64,000 nucleotides of DNA, taken from positions 1,674,001 to 1,738,000 of the forward strand of contig NC_063075.1 in assembly GCF_022605165.1 (NCBI RefSeq). Reading direction: 5' to 3'. Position numbers and translations under genes: made by a program. The notes below the pieces were generated by a model that worked only from the letters and a program-made list of their open reading frames with translations, ran no database searches and was not told the DNA's origin. Below are positions 47,785 to 59,175 of this stretch, one piece after another (positions within the stretch are counted from its first letter, which is position 1; each line of letters opens with the position of its first letter). Source of the stretch: Purpureocillium takamizusanense. Lineage: Eukaryota; Ascomycota; Sordariomycetes; Hypocreales; Ophiocordycipitaceae.

Positions 47785-48977
47785 TATGAGAATTGCTTGC
47801 TACCCGTTGCGAGGATGGCTTCGAAGACTAGCTGCGATTATAGGCATGACTGCCTCGAGGCGCCTTTGCGTTTAATTGATCCGGGCTGCCTATTCGGGTG
47901 CAGTATACACATGTAGTGGGACTAACTCCGGAGGGCAGTGGGATTAGGCTTGCCGCGATATCGTGCGAAGATGTACGCCAGAGACCAAGCTACCAACATA
48001 AGGTACTGCGTATTTTGCTTGCAATCTGTGAGGCAGAGTGACTTGTTATCTTCGTACCTAGCTGATTACGAAGAACGGCAACAACTTTTCATATCTGTCT
48101 ACAGGTAGTCAACATTTCGCCTGCGTGGAGACGAGACGACTCTCGCCAGTAGAAAAAAACGGGTTTCGCTTGCCACGCATTTGCCGTTTTCGTCAAGATT
48201 GAGTGTCTGGTGAAGCGCTGAGCTTGTTGGAAGAGAAGTGTCGTCGTACTTGCCACGTAGTTATCCTCGTGTGTTAGCTTTCGTCGGCTCGACACCATGT
48301 ATGAACCAGGCTCGGCCGTGACACGTGTGCATTGAGTCAAAAGGCAGAGAGCGCGCTGCGTACAACCAGATCCGAGCCGAGTTGTCGGATTTGTTTGCGA
48401 CGGTGAGCTGTGCTGTTCTTAAACAGGCTGAGCGCGTTGAGTCTACTACCTTCACAAGACCTGCACGGGGGGTTTCCGAGGCAAGAGATTTTGAGCGGGA
48501 GGATGCCAGGCTGCACAAACAAATTTTAACAACTGTCCTTTTGCGTCCGTCGAACGGGCGCGCATTGGCTGCTTGCTGAAGCCTGAAACCTTGAAACTCG
48601 TATTCTCAGCATGGCACATCCATCCGTGTCCACACACGCAGCACTCATCATGCATGCTCGAAGCAACCCAAGGAGCCTCTCGCGGTGTCGATGCACAGGG
48701 GCCCTCCTCTTGATGCACAAAATTGCTGCGAGGCTCCCGGGGGCTCCGGGCCATGTCCACACCATGGTGACATTTTGCCAACAAGAGTCGCAATGGCCGG
48801 GGGGCCTTTTGCATGCTCGGCCTCGAGAATGGTGGGGAATTCCCATTCCTGGGACCAACAGCCAACTCAACAGCCGCGATAACCCGACGTGATATTCAGT
48901 GACCCAGGCTGCTGAAGACTGACTTTGGGAGGGGTTTTAGGATTGGGAAAAACCCAAGCAGACGCCCATCGCCATCA

Positions 48978-48990
48978 GGGGGGGGGGGGG
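48978..48990 (+). repeat. 13-nt G run
   Basis: A homopolymer of 13 guanines in non-coding DNA. Confidence 0.85.
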
Positions 48991-50171
48991 CATGTAGGCT
49001 TTTACGGTAGCGCAAATGGGGCAAGGCTTGAGGCGCCGGCTGCGTAACAGAAGTGCCACGGGCGAAGAGTTGCGAGAGCAGCTCGTGCAAGACGGCATAG
49101 ATAGAGCTCTTAGTACCTGCTGCCGCCGTGCCAGCGGTCGAAAGCGGCCCCGGGCGCTGTCCGACTGGCGTCAGGGGCGGGACATCAAAGTCGCCCGAAG
49201 GATGAACGGTCTCTGGGACGGCCGGTTGCCGCGGATGTATGCACCTCACTCAAGCTTGGCTAGACGGGGCAAACTATGACCGGGAGTAACAGTTTACTAT
49301 TTTCGTTGGACAGCTGGCCAGGGATTCTTTGATGAGGAGTGCGAGGGCGCAGCGTAATAACAAAGGGGCCGGTGGTTACGTATCCGGCTTTGCTGGTAGT
49401 AAGTAACGTAGTACATACAGCACTACAGTAACAGGCACGAAAACAAGAGGTCCAGGCATTCTGAAGAGCCGTGTTGACCAACATCCAAAGCCGTCGACCA
49501 CCACATCGCTGTTGGGTGGGTTCGCGAAGCTCGGCAGCTGACTGTTCTGCGGTGGGCGGCGGGTGATGATCGGCCCGGCAGGTGAGCACAAAGTGCCTTG
49601 AGTTACGTACAACGAGACACTCTTCGGTGCGGAAGAGAGGAGGAGGAGGAGGAGTAGCGAGCGGGCTACGTACCCACACGAGTGGATGATGCAGGAAACG
49701 ATTGCCGCACTTACTGCACGGAAGGATTTGCTTGGTGAAAAAAAAAAGGTCGGGAGCGGACTGGGGGATCTGATCTGATCCATCTGGGGCTTCGCTCGGT
49801 GGAGGCACAGGATAGTAATGACTTCCCGGTGCTGGCGCCACAGGCAAGGGCCGGGCCCGAGACGGCGCCGCAGGGAGGAGGGGGGAAGGGCGGCTGTCGC
49901 CATTGTGAGCCTGTTTGGCCCGGGACTCTTGGTGACGTGTGGCTATTTGTAACTGGAGTCGTTGCGTTGCATCGGAGCGCCGATGAGTGAGTTGGCAGTG
50001 GCAGGCAGGTTGTTCAGGGTGCGCCGTCACGCGTGCGTCGGGTGCGCGTCCAACCAGTCCGCAAAGCCCCCGGGCGCGCTCGCGCGTCACAGCCTTATAA
50101 CAACAAGTGCCGCAGTGCGTGGCTCGGTTGGCTTCCGGGGAAGAAAGATATTGTCAGTACATGACCAAAGC

Positions 50172-50173
<2 letters not shown>

Positions 50174-50225
<52 letters not shown>
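50174..50225 (+). repeat. 52-nt G homopolymer
   Basis: Uninterrupted guanines over 52 nt in the given sequence. It would fold into stacked G-quadruplexes. Its exact length in the real genome is uncertain because such runs are poorly read. Confidence 0.9.
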
Positions 50226-50227
<2 letters not shown>

Positions 50228-51185
50228 CGTACATGAGGAGGAAGAGAGTGGATGAGTGGCTCCGGTACTCGTTCGAAATGCAGGCGATTTGGTGGTGGGG
50301 GCGGTGAGGTGGGCTGGCGGGAGGGCACGGACGGGAGGGCACGGACGGGATGGATGGAGCGGACCCTCCTGCTTTGAATTCTTCAGGGCGGCATGGGATG
50401 GGACTGGGAGCCACTTTGGGAGGGGAGTACGTAGTACCTAACCTTCGTACACTGTCTGTGCCCGCGTACAGTGAGTGCTTGTATCTGGATTGGGCGCAAA
50501 AGTCGATGCAATAAATCTGCTGGTCGGACCAGGTGCAAAATACATTAGTACTGAGGTACTAACGTTACTCATACTCCGTCTGGGGCGGGCGCACCACAAT
50601 TAAACCACCTTGCTCCCCTCCTTGGCTTCCCGCCCTCCCGTCTTCCCCCGCCCGTGCCTCCTAAATACACTGCCTGCGATGCAGTCGGTCGGCCGGCGCA
50701 GACATCGGTCGACTTTCCAACGGACTTTCCAACGGCGGGGGGCCCAGAGCCATGCCCCTCCTTCTCCCCTTTCCCCCTGCAACCGCCGTCGGAATCGCCA
50801 GATCGGCGGGCGGCGCTGCGCTCCTACCAGGCCTGCGGATACCTATGCCCCTGCGCGTTTGGGGAGGCCTGCAGCGGCAGACAAAAGACGACTTGAGTCA
50901 AGGTGGCATTGGAAAACCAACTAGAATACTACCTTGAGCGGGCCTGCGTGCGTAGGGTGAGACGTACATGCGTGCGTGCTTGCTTGCCCTTTGAGTCTGC
51001 TGACCCAACCCTTGCAAGGCCCCCCCGACGTCTCTCCCTTTGATCGCCACCGCCGGCCGCCTACCCACCCTTCCTGTTCCGAGTGCTTGGTTCGCGATGC
51101 CGCGTGCGTGTGAGGCAGGGCGGGAGGAACCAGACCAGACCACCACCAGCGGCCGCAGGGTGGCCATTGACAGCCACACAACGTG

Positions 51186-51203
51186 CGTGTGTGTGTGTGT
51201 GTG
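51186..51203 (+). repeat. (GT)n microsatellite
   Basis: Nine GT units in non-coding DNA upstream of the MFS transporter gene. Confidence 0.8.
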
Positions 51204-52495
51204 CCACCCGCGTGGCACGAGTGGAGAGCCACGGCCGCACACTCTGCTCTGGCAAGTCCCGTCCGTTCATCATCCTACAACGCCTCTTCCCCCGGCCCCG
51301 GCCACGGCCACGGAGCTTCGTGGCCATGCAGCTAGTGTATATCCTATACTGTACTGCTTTGTCTTTTCAGCGCAGAGGAATGCAGGCAATGGCAACTCCT
51401 GCGTTGCCTTGAGACAAGGACGGCCCGGGCGGGACTTTGAAGCTGGCTTCTACTTCTTTGCGGACACTAACAGTTGAGGAAGCGCTTGGGGGTTCGTCGT
51501 TCTAAACACAGTTACAAAACTTTCCCTTGCCAGCGAGCCTACTTTACACGAAGCCGTTTACTTCTGAACATCTACTACTACTACTGCTAGGCACTATTCC
51601 GCCGTACTACCTTATTAGTCCCCCCAGGCTCCAGCAATCGCTCAGGGTGGAGCTGCACAGACCCCTCGGGCCAACGCCATCATCATCGTCCACCGACAAC
51701 AACGGTAAGGTTGAGCCGATGTGGCGACCCGCCCGCCCGCCGCCCGCCGCCCACATACGCACCAAACCCATGCCATCCCATCCATGCACCCATCCATGCT
51801 GTACTACTCCTTCGTGCCGTGGCACCTCATGAGCGCGGGCCTCCCCTCCTGCTAACCTCAGGTAGCACCACAAGGCACCTGAACTGAGCCAACCTAACCT
51901 TCTCGGCACCAGCGCTGCCGCCGCCGCCATATTCATGGATGCCGTCGACAAGGACCAAGACGTTGCAGCCAGACTCTTGAATGTGGCTTGAACGCCCGGT
52001 CCTCCCCCCCGTCCGTCGGGAAACCCAACACCCCCCCTCTGGTCGGCTCTTATTTTTTGCTTCCCTTCCCTTGGCCGACCTATCTGTCACCTGGTCGAGC
52101 CATCAGAGACATCGAGGCGAGGAATTCCTTCTTCAGCACCGCCGTCTCGCTCTGGACCTCGATAGCTCGTTGCGCCTCTTCTCTGCCCCCCTTGCGTCGT
52201 CGTCCCGTCCATGCGCGCCCGTCGTCCGCTGTCCAGCATAAGACGCCTGGTTCCTTGGGCGCGATCGCTCGTTTCTTGGGTCGCCATATGATTCACTTTT
52301 GAGCGCCCGCCCGTCTCTTTGACCCATCCATACCTATTCCCACCCACGTCGATCCTTGGCCCATTCAGGCACCGCCTTGAACTCTTTCCTCCTCTCGCAT
52401 CGCTAGAGCGCTTCTTCATTGTCTCGCCACGTTTCTTCGTCCGTCGACTTGCATTTGCGATCCCGCATCTCTTCGCTCCGAGAAATCCGTCGACA

Positions 52496-54420
52496 ATGTC
52501 CGCGCTGACCGGCGACGAGAAGGTCACCGACGTCGACGTCCGCCAGGCCGGCCAGTCGTTGTCGTCGAGCGACCGGCCTGCTGCGCCAACCGGCGGCCGC
52601 GAATCGGACGCCGACAGCGGTGGTTCCAAGGTCGACGCGGCGTGGAAATTCCTCAACGAGCATCGCGACGTCGACCCTGATCGCGTCGCTGCGGTTGATA
52701 TCAATGCTCTCCGCCACAAAATCGATTGGCACATTGTGCCACTCATGTTTTGCTGCTACACGATGCAATTCCTCGACAAGGTTATCCTCAATGTGCGTCA
52801 ACACTCCTCAGCCCCCCCTTCTCACCACTGCTCTACCGAATTTGCGTGAGCAACTGCTGGATCGGCCGCCCGGCCCGGCCCCAGGTGACAATTTGTACTG
52901 ACAAGGTTGACGTCTTCTAGTACGCCGCGGTCATGGGCATCAACAAGGACTTGAACCTCCAAGGCAACGACTTTTCCAACGTCGCGACGTTCCTCTTCGT
53001 CGGCCTGCTCTGCTTCGAGGTTCCCAACAGTGAGTTTGACGATAATCCTCGCCCCATCCCCAAAACTTGCCTCGGGTCGGTTCTAAACACGCCCCGGTCT
53101 TCCAGTCTACTTCTTGCAAAAGGTCCCTGCCGCCAAATGGCTCGGTTTCAACGTCACGTTCTGGGGCGTCGCTACGGCCAGCGGTGCCGCGGCCAAGAAC
53201 TACCCGACGCTGCTCGTCTCCCGCATCTTCCTCGGCATCTTTGAAGCGACCATCGGGCCCTCCCTGATGCTCATCAGCAGCCAGTGGTACACAAAGTCCG
53301 AACAGGCGCCTCGCTTCTCCTTCTGGTACCTGGGCCTCGGTCTCGGCCAGATCCTCGGCGGCGCCGTTTCCTACGCCTTCCAGCACATTGCGCCCGGCGC
53401 GGGCCTTGCCGGCTGGCGCATCATGTTCGTCGTCCTCGGCTGCCTGACAGTCGTCTTCGGCCTGTGCACCTTCTTCTTCCTCCCCGACACGCCCATGAAG
53501 GCCCGCTGGCTGTCCAACGCCGAAAAGGTCGCGCTCCTCAAGCACGTCAGCGTCAACCAGACCGGCATCGACAACAAGAAGTTTCGCGCCAAGGAGATTG
53601 TCGAGGCGCTCTTGGACCCCCAGATTTACCTTTTGCTCCTGTCCGTTGTCCTGCTTTCCGTCTCTAGCGGTGTCGTCACGACGTATTCGGCGACCCTCAT
53701 CAAGAACCTGGGGTATCTGCCGAAGCAGGCGGCGCTGATGAACATGCCCTCCGGTGTGGTCAGCATTTTCTTCACCCTATTGGTCGGGTTCGGCATTCGC
53801 AAACAGTCGCATCGCTGGGCGTGGATTATTGCCTGCATCATTCCTGCGTACGTTGGCTCACCTGCCATGCGCTGCCCCCGTAAAGCCGCCATGATGCTAA
53901 TTTCGTCTGCAGAATCATTGGCGGTGCTTTGATGTCCTTTTTGAACCCCAAAACCCACCGGTCAGGTGTGCTCGCTGGCATCTACCTCGTCAATGCCGTT
54001 GTCGCGCCCCTGACCATCTTTTACAGCGTACGTATATACCATGTGTTAAACCAAGTTTATTTAATTTTTTCCCCTCCATGCTCACCACCACCGTTCCAGT
54101 GGACCGTTGCCAACTGCGCCGGCAGTACGAAACGTGCTTTCGCGGCCGCCCTCGTCAGCGGCTCGTTCTCGCTCGGCAACATCATCGGCCCTCAGACCTT
54201 CCAGGCCAGGGATGCGCCCGACTTCCTCCCCGCCAAGTTGGCCGTCATGGGCACGCAGGCCGGATGTGCGCTGACGACCTTTGCGCTGTTCCTGTACTAC
54301 GTCTGGGCCAACAAGAGACGCGATAGCGCGAGCAAGCAGCAGGAAGAGGCCTTCATGTCGCCCGAGGTGTGGGCCAACATGACTGACAAGGAGAACAAGC
54401 ACTTCCGCTACACTTATTGA
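52496..54420 (+). CDS. MFS transporter, anion:cation symporter (Dal5/allantoate permease type)
   Basis: Plasma-membrane H+-coupled symporter of the family that carries allantoate, ureidosuccinate, nicotinate, biotin or pantothenate; substrate not determined here. Five exons: 52496-52792, 52921-53029, 53106-53847, 53913-54027 and 54100-54420; 527 aa. The first intron is 128 nt, the rest 65-76. A cytosolic N-terminus of about 75 residues is followed by 12 helices. Family marks are KIDWHIVPLMF before helix 1, SRIFLGIFEATIGPSLMLI, the FLPDTPMKARWLS end of the first bundle, and the C-terminal NIIGPQTFQARDAP and YYVWANKRRD. Joins VILN|YAAVMGI and TIFYS|WTVANCAG fit the family. There is no linked catabolic gene, so nutrient specificity stays open. 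Confidence 0.9.
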
Positions 54421-56032
54421 GCGGGGGAAGGGGATGGCGGGAGCATTGAGTTGCAGAATCCCGGCTGCGAGTTTTTTTTTAGATGAAAAAGGGATTCCTG
54501 GAGAGAATGACTGCGCACTACTTGGCCAAGTCCGAAAAGGAAAGAGCATTGAATGCCATGGCGATTTGTACCATTTTTTCACATGATATAGTGCATATCT
54601 TGATCATACCCAAACTTTTATCCTTCAAGGAGACACTTTTTCAGATCATTTAAAGAGCCCTAGGCCGCCGGATATTAAGATAAAAGTCAGCCCAGTCCAG
54701 CCCAGACAGACAGCGACAGCATGGAAAAAATAAATAAAAGGGGGGAGGGGAGAAGGCTCTGCATGTTTTCCTCTTTCGGCAGTGAGACTCGACATGGTTG
54801 GTGGTGGCTCGCTCACTTGGTTGGGGGGGGGGTTCGTGGTCAGATCGGTGCGCGGCACTTGCTTGATTGATCGATCACTCACGACTTTGGAACCCAACCA
54901 GCCAACCAACCAACAAGCCGACCGATCGAAGGCACCGACCGATCGTGGTCCTCCTGCACGCCACTGCCGGGGCCGCAGCACCCGCTTCCTTGCGGCGGGC
55001 GGGCGCTATCCTACTACTATTACTACTTCCATGTATATGTATGTATGATGTAGGGGGGCGGGGGGTATCAGGATAGGAAATTGCCGGCCGGTATGTTCTC
55101 TGTTTCGACGTTTTGAGTGGGCACGTAATAAGCCACGTGAGCTACTAAGTTAGCATGTACGAAGTAGTACATGTATATCGTATACATTGTTTTCGATCGG
55201 GATAGGAAATCGCCGTGTTCCCCCTTTAACGTTTTTGAGTTGAGCATGTACTTGCTGTACGCAAAGGTGTGTTACCACTACGTATACACTCCAATGCGTG
55301 TTTCTTGGGGGGAAAACATCTAAGAGTTTAGAAGCATTTCCTGGAGACCGTAGCATCGTGTGATGATGATTGTATATTATATGGCTTTCATCACGCGTGA
55401 CTGTGCGGCTCAAGTTACGGTGCATTAAAAGAGGTTTGAGGAGCATCTCGGGCGCTATCTCAGGTGCATGCGGGGGAGGGGACACACACCATCACATGAC
55501 CACTTCCCCGTCTGCTGGAGGGAATGCCGGTGCGTGCAGCTGCAGCAGCTACAACGCGTCAAGAATGCAACCACCGTAGGGATCAACATCATGTTTTTAA
55601 GGCAATTTAGCATCAATTCGTCTGCCTCATTACAATCTTTGTTCACCTCCCAGCCAAACACCTTCCCCCCATGTCTTGATGCCTTCCCCCTTCTCTCTCG
55701 TTCTCACAACTCGCCTCTTAATCCATCCATGCATGAGTGTGCCTTACGGCGATGGCTTTGTTTTCATCCAGACCCGTTAAACCATAAGAGAAAAAGAAAA
55801 GGAAAAAGGAATTCATGACGCCCACCCAGGGAGGAAACAGAGAAAACCCGGTCGAGCAATAACTCGTTGGGTTTGGAGACAGCAGAGCCCAGTGATGGGC
55901 CTGAGGTAGGTAAAAAGGTGCGCCTCGGGGAAGGGGTGGATAAAATGCGCGGGTTTGCGGCGGCGGTAAGTCTACTGCATAAAAGATGCCCCCCAAAAAA
56001 AAGACGCTAGAGTGCTCTCATGAACAGACTTC
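54421..56032. other. Tail-to-tail spacer of 1.6 kb
   Basis: Between the MFS gene and PEP carboxykinase. No supported gene. It holds an AAGCCAACCAACC-type low-complexity patch near 54895, a GTACGAAGTAGTAC inverted repeat at 55157-55170 and a CACGTG at 55134-55139. Confidence 0.45.
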
Positions 56033-59000
56033 TTAAACAGCGGGACCAGCCTTGACAACATCCTCGGTGGCTTCGGACTCGTACTTGGTGAAGTTCTCGC
56101 GGAAGAGCTTGCCCAGCTTGACGACCTCAGCCTGGAAGCTTTCGGTACCGGCGGTCCAAGCCTTCTTGGGGTTCAGAAGCTCGTCAGGGACGTTGGGGCA
56201 CGTGGTGGGAACCTGGAGGTTGAAGACGTCGTAGTTTTCGTACTGGACGTTGGCGAGCTCGCCGCTGTGGATGGCGTCGAGGATGGCGCGAGTGTACTTC
56301 AGCGGGCAGCGCTTACCGCCCTGAGCGAAACCGGCGCCGACCCAGCCGGTGTTCAGCAGCCAGGCGTTGGCCTTGTGCTGCTCAATCTTGTCCGCAAGCA
56401 TCTTGGCGTACTTCATGGGGTGCAGTGCCAGGAAGGGCTGGGCGAAGCACGAGGAGAAGGTAGCCTGGGGCTCGGTGACGCCGTCCTCAGTGCCGGCCAT
56501 CTTGGAGGTGTAGCCCGAGATGAAGTGGAACATGGTCTGGGCACGGTCGAGCTTGGAGATCGGGGGCAGGACGCCGCGGGCATCGCAGGTCAGCAGGATG
56601 ATGTTGGTCGGCATGTTGTCGGACAGGCAGGGGATCTTGGCGTTGCTGATGTATTCAATGGGGTAGGCGCTAGCATCATCAAGTCAGCGAAGGGCTTGCG
56701 TGTTTGACAGTTGTAACGAGGCCACTTACCAGCGAGTGTTCTCGGTGAGGGTGGAGTCGTCGTAGTCGACCTCGCGGGTGTCGGGGTCGAAGACGACGTT
56801 CTCCAGGACGGAGCCGTAGCGAATGGCGCCATAGATATCAGGCTCCTTCTCGGCGGAAAGGCCAATGCACTTGGCGTAGCAGCCGCCCTCAATGTTGAAG
56901 ACGCCGCGGTCACTCCAGCAGTGCTCATCGTCACCAATGAGGGCACGGTTGGGGTCCGCGGACAAGGTAGTCTTGCCGGTGCCAGACAGGCCGAAGAAGA
57001 GGGTGACGTCGCCAGACTTGCCCTCGTTGGCGGACGAGTGCAGCGTCAGGACGTTGTGCTTGATAGGCATCTCGTAGAAGAGGACGGTGAAGACGCCCTT
57101 CTTCATCTCGCCGGCGTATTCGGTACCCAGGATGACCATCTCCTTTTGGGAGAAGTTGATAGCCACCGAGGTGACCGAGGTCATGCCCTCGGTGTAGCGA
57201 TTGGCAGGGAACGAGCCGGCATTGTAGATTGTGTAGTCGGGGTGGAAATGCTCCAGCTCCTCACGGGGAGGGCGAATGAGCATGTTCCTCATGAAGAGGG
57301 CATGGTAGGCGCGGGCGCAGATGACGCGAACTCGGATGCGGTACTTCTCGTCCCAGCCGGCATAGCCGTCCACGACGTAGATGCGGTTGCGGGTGTTGAG
57401 ATAGTCGACGGCACGCTCGCGGTTGATCTTCCACACCTGTCAAGCCAGCCATGTCAGCGTCTGCGGTATTTTTCTCGGTCCTGTTCTATTGTCACGGTGG
57501 CCTTGAGGCCTCCAACGACCCCAATCGAGAAGGTATGCATTGCAATTGACGATTCAGGGAAATTCGCGCTCGTGGCCCGCGGCGCTCGCCGTTGGAAGGC
57601 ATCCCGCGCCCCCGAACAAAAAGCGCAGTGCAACGCTGGAGCGGCTGCACATGCGAATCAGGGGCGCGTCTGCGGGGCCTTCAACAACCAGTGCGCTGTG
57701 CCTGCGTGCCCCGGCATCATGTGAATGAAACCAGCCAACAGGCTCTGGGCCGTCTCTCGGGATCGGATCGGGGCGGATCGGATCAGCTGCCTGCCTCATG
57801 GCAACCTCCGCCCAGCACGCCCGCTTAAGCTCGGCTTCGCCATGCGGAAGGGCGGCCTGGGGAACGGAATTGGGGCAGGCTGGGGGGCTAACGGATGGGG
57901 GGAGGGGGGGCCCAGCTGGGGTGGGGTTGGCCGGCTTTCAGTGGCCATACCAGTGACGCCAATGAGCTGCACGATAATTCATGCCACCAGGCCCGCTGCA
58001 AGCACGGCTGCCGAAGGAAACAGGTACCGTAGCTGACTGGGCTATGGCACCTGCGCCCTCAGGCAGGTGACAGGACACGCTCGGGAACCCCAAGCCAGTC
58101 CACAGCTCCAGCTTGGGCAGCCAGGCAGGGCCATGCGACGGGCGCTGGAGCCAGCCGCCCGCTGAATTATCGTGGTGTGCCGCCCATTGGCGTCATCGTG
58201 ACTGGGCCGCCCGAGAATGCGGGGCAGAGGGGAAACAAGACGGCGACGAGAGAAAGAAGACACGAGACGACCTACCTCGGGAGACATGGGCTTGTTCACG
58301 GGTCCCCACCTGTGCGCAGCGCGAAGCCTTGGTTAGCCAGCGTGCACCCCGCTGCGAGACACAGGCACGGGTGCATGGGACCGGGGTCCGCGCGCCGTGC
58401 CTGCTTGGGTCGGTGTCGACTTACCAGACGTTGTCTTCAGACGTCGGCTCCTTGACAATTCGCTTGTCGAGAGGAGATCGGCCAGTCTTCTTGCCCGAGT
58501 AGGCCGTCAAGGCACCGCTCGAAGTGATGGCCGTGCCGGTCTCGTAAACGAGGGCATCTTCGTAGAGGGCGGCGACGGACGGGTTGTGGATCTGCGCAAG
58601 GAGGGCATGTCAGCGTACCGCACCCGGACGACGCCGACTGAGACCAGGACTCACAATGGCGACGCGATCGTAGTCGATGTGCGCCGTTTCGTGGAGCTCC
58701 TCCTCTGTGGGCGAACTGGTCAGTATTCGGCCAGGGATTTGGAGCTTCACTGGGCAGAGTGCGCGCATGACGGGGCGAGCGTACCAAGCTCGGTGTGGTT
58801 CCCGTGTGGCCTGCAAGGGCATCGTGTTAGTGGAAGGTGGTTCACGCCCGGGCACGCGCCTCGACGCGGAGCACTCACTGAACACCACCGGGGTGGAGGG
58901 AGGTTTTGTTGACGTTGCTGGAAATCACTGGTGCCCTTTGCGTTAGCTTTGGCCACGACGACATGACCGGCGGCGGCACGTATGTGCTTGCCATGAAGGC

Positions 59001-59175
59001 GGCAAGGCAGGCTCCGACACAAATGTGAAGAAGGAAGGCCTTTTGCTGGGAGAGGGGCATCAAGGAGTCACATACTCTTGCGCAAATCACCACCGCGAGC
59101 CTTGAGTCTGGACTGTGGGCTTTGAACGTTGGGGTCGGTGTAGGGAGAAGCGGTCCTGACAATGGGATCCCTCAT
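56033..59175 (-). CDS. PCK1: Phosphoenolpyruvate carboxykinase (ATP)
   Basis: Cytosolic enzyme converting oxaloacetate and ATP to phosphoenolpyruvate, ADP and CO2, the entry step of gluconeogenesis. Eight exons: complement(59076-59175), (58879-58927), (58785-58810), (58655-58704), (58425-58591), (58276-58309), (56730-57436) and (56033-56669); 589 aa, all phases consistent. Landmarks: [10 protein letters not shown], the P-loop [11 protein letters not shown], the kinase-2 segment [47 protein letters not shown] and the substrate site YTSKMAGTE. The intron before VWKINRERA is 839 nt, far longer than any other here. A 33-residue N-terminal extension precedes a Met made by splicing A|TG. Members of this family are glucose-repressed, and the upstream DNA has CCGGGG CreA-like words (for example near 59293); regulation is inference. 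Confidence 0.95.
57437..58275 (-). other. 839-nt intron of PEP carboxykinase
   Basis: Flanked by GAG|GTAGGT and GACAG|GTGTGG with conserved exon sequence on both sides. It carries a G-rich run on the plus strand at about 57860-57930 and no detectable exon or RNA. See findings. Confidence 0.85.

Larger units (their letters stand above)
45792..52495. other. Gene-free region of 6.7 kb rich in simple repeats
   Basis: The largest non-coding block of the window. Frames such as 49260-50090 (minus) are GC-driven and show no conserved sequence or intron structure. It holds GGT, GAC and GT microsatellites, a 14-bp tandem array, G runs of 13 and 52 nt, and GTAC-type words near 50428-50450 and 50546-50560. 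The last 500 bp (about 51990-52495) are strongly pyrimidine-rich and are probably the leader of the MFS transporter gene. Confidence 0.55.

Noticed and set aside
49260..50090. Minus-strand 276-codon open frame
   Set aside because: Pro/Arg-rich, GC-driven sequence with no domain or family motif. The frame crosses obviously low-complexity DNA.
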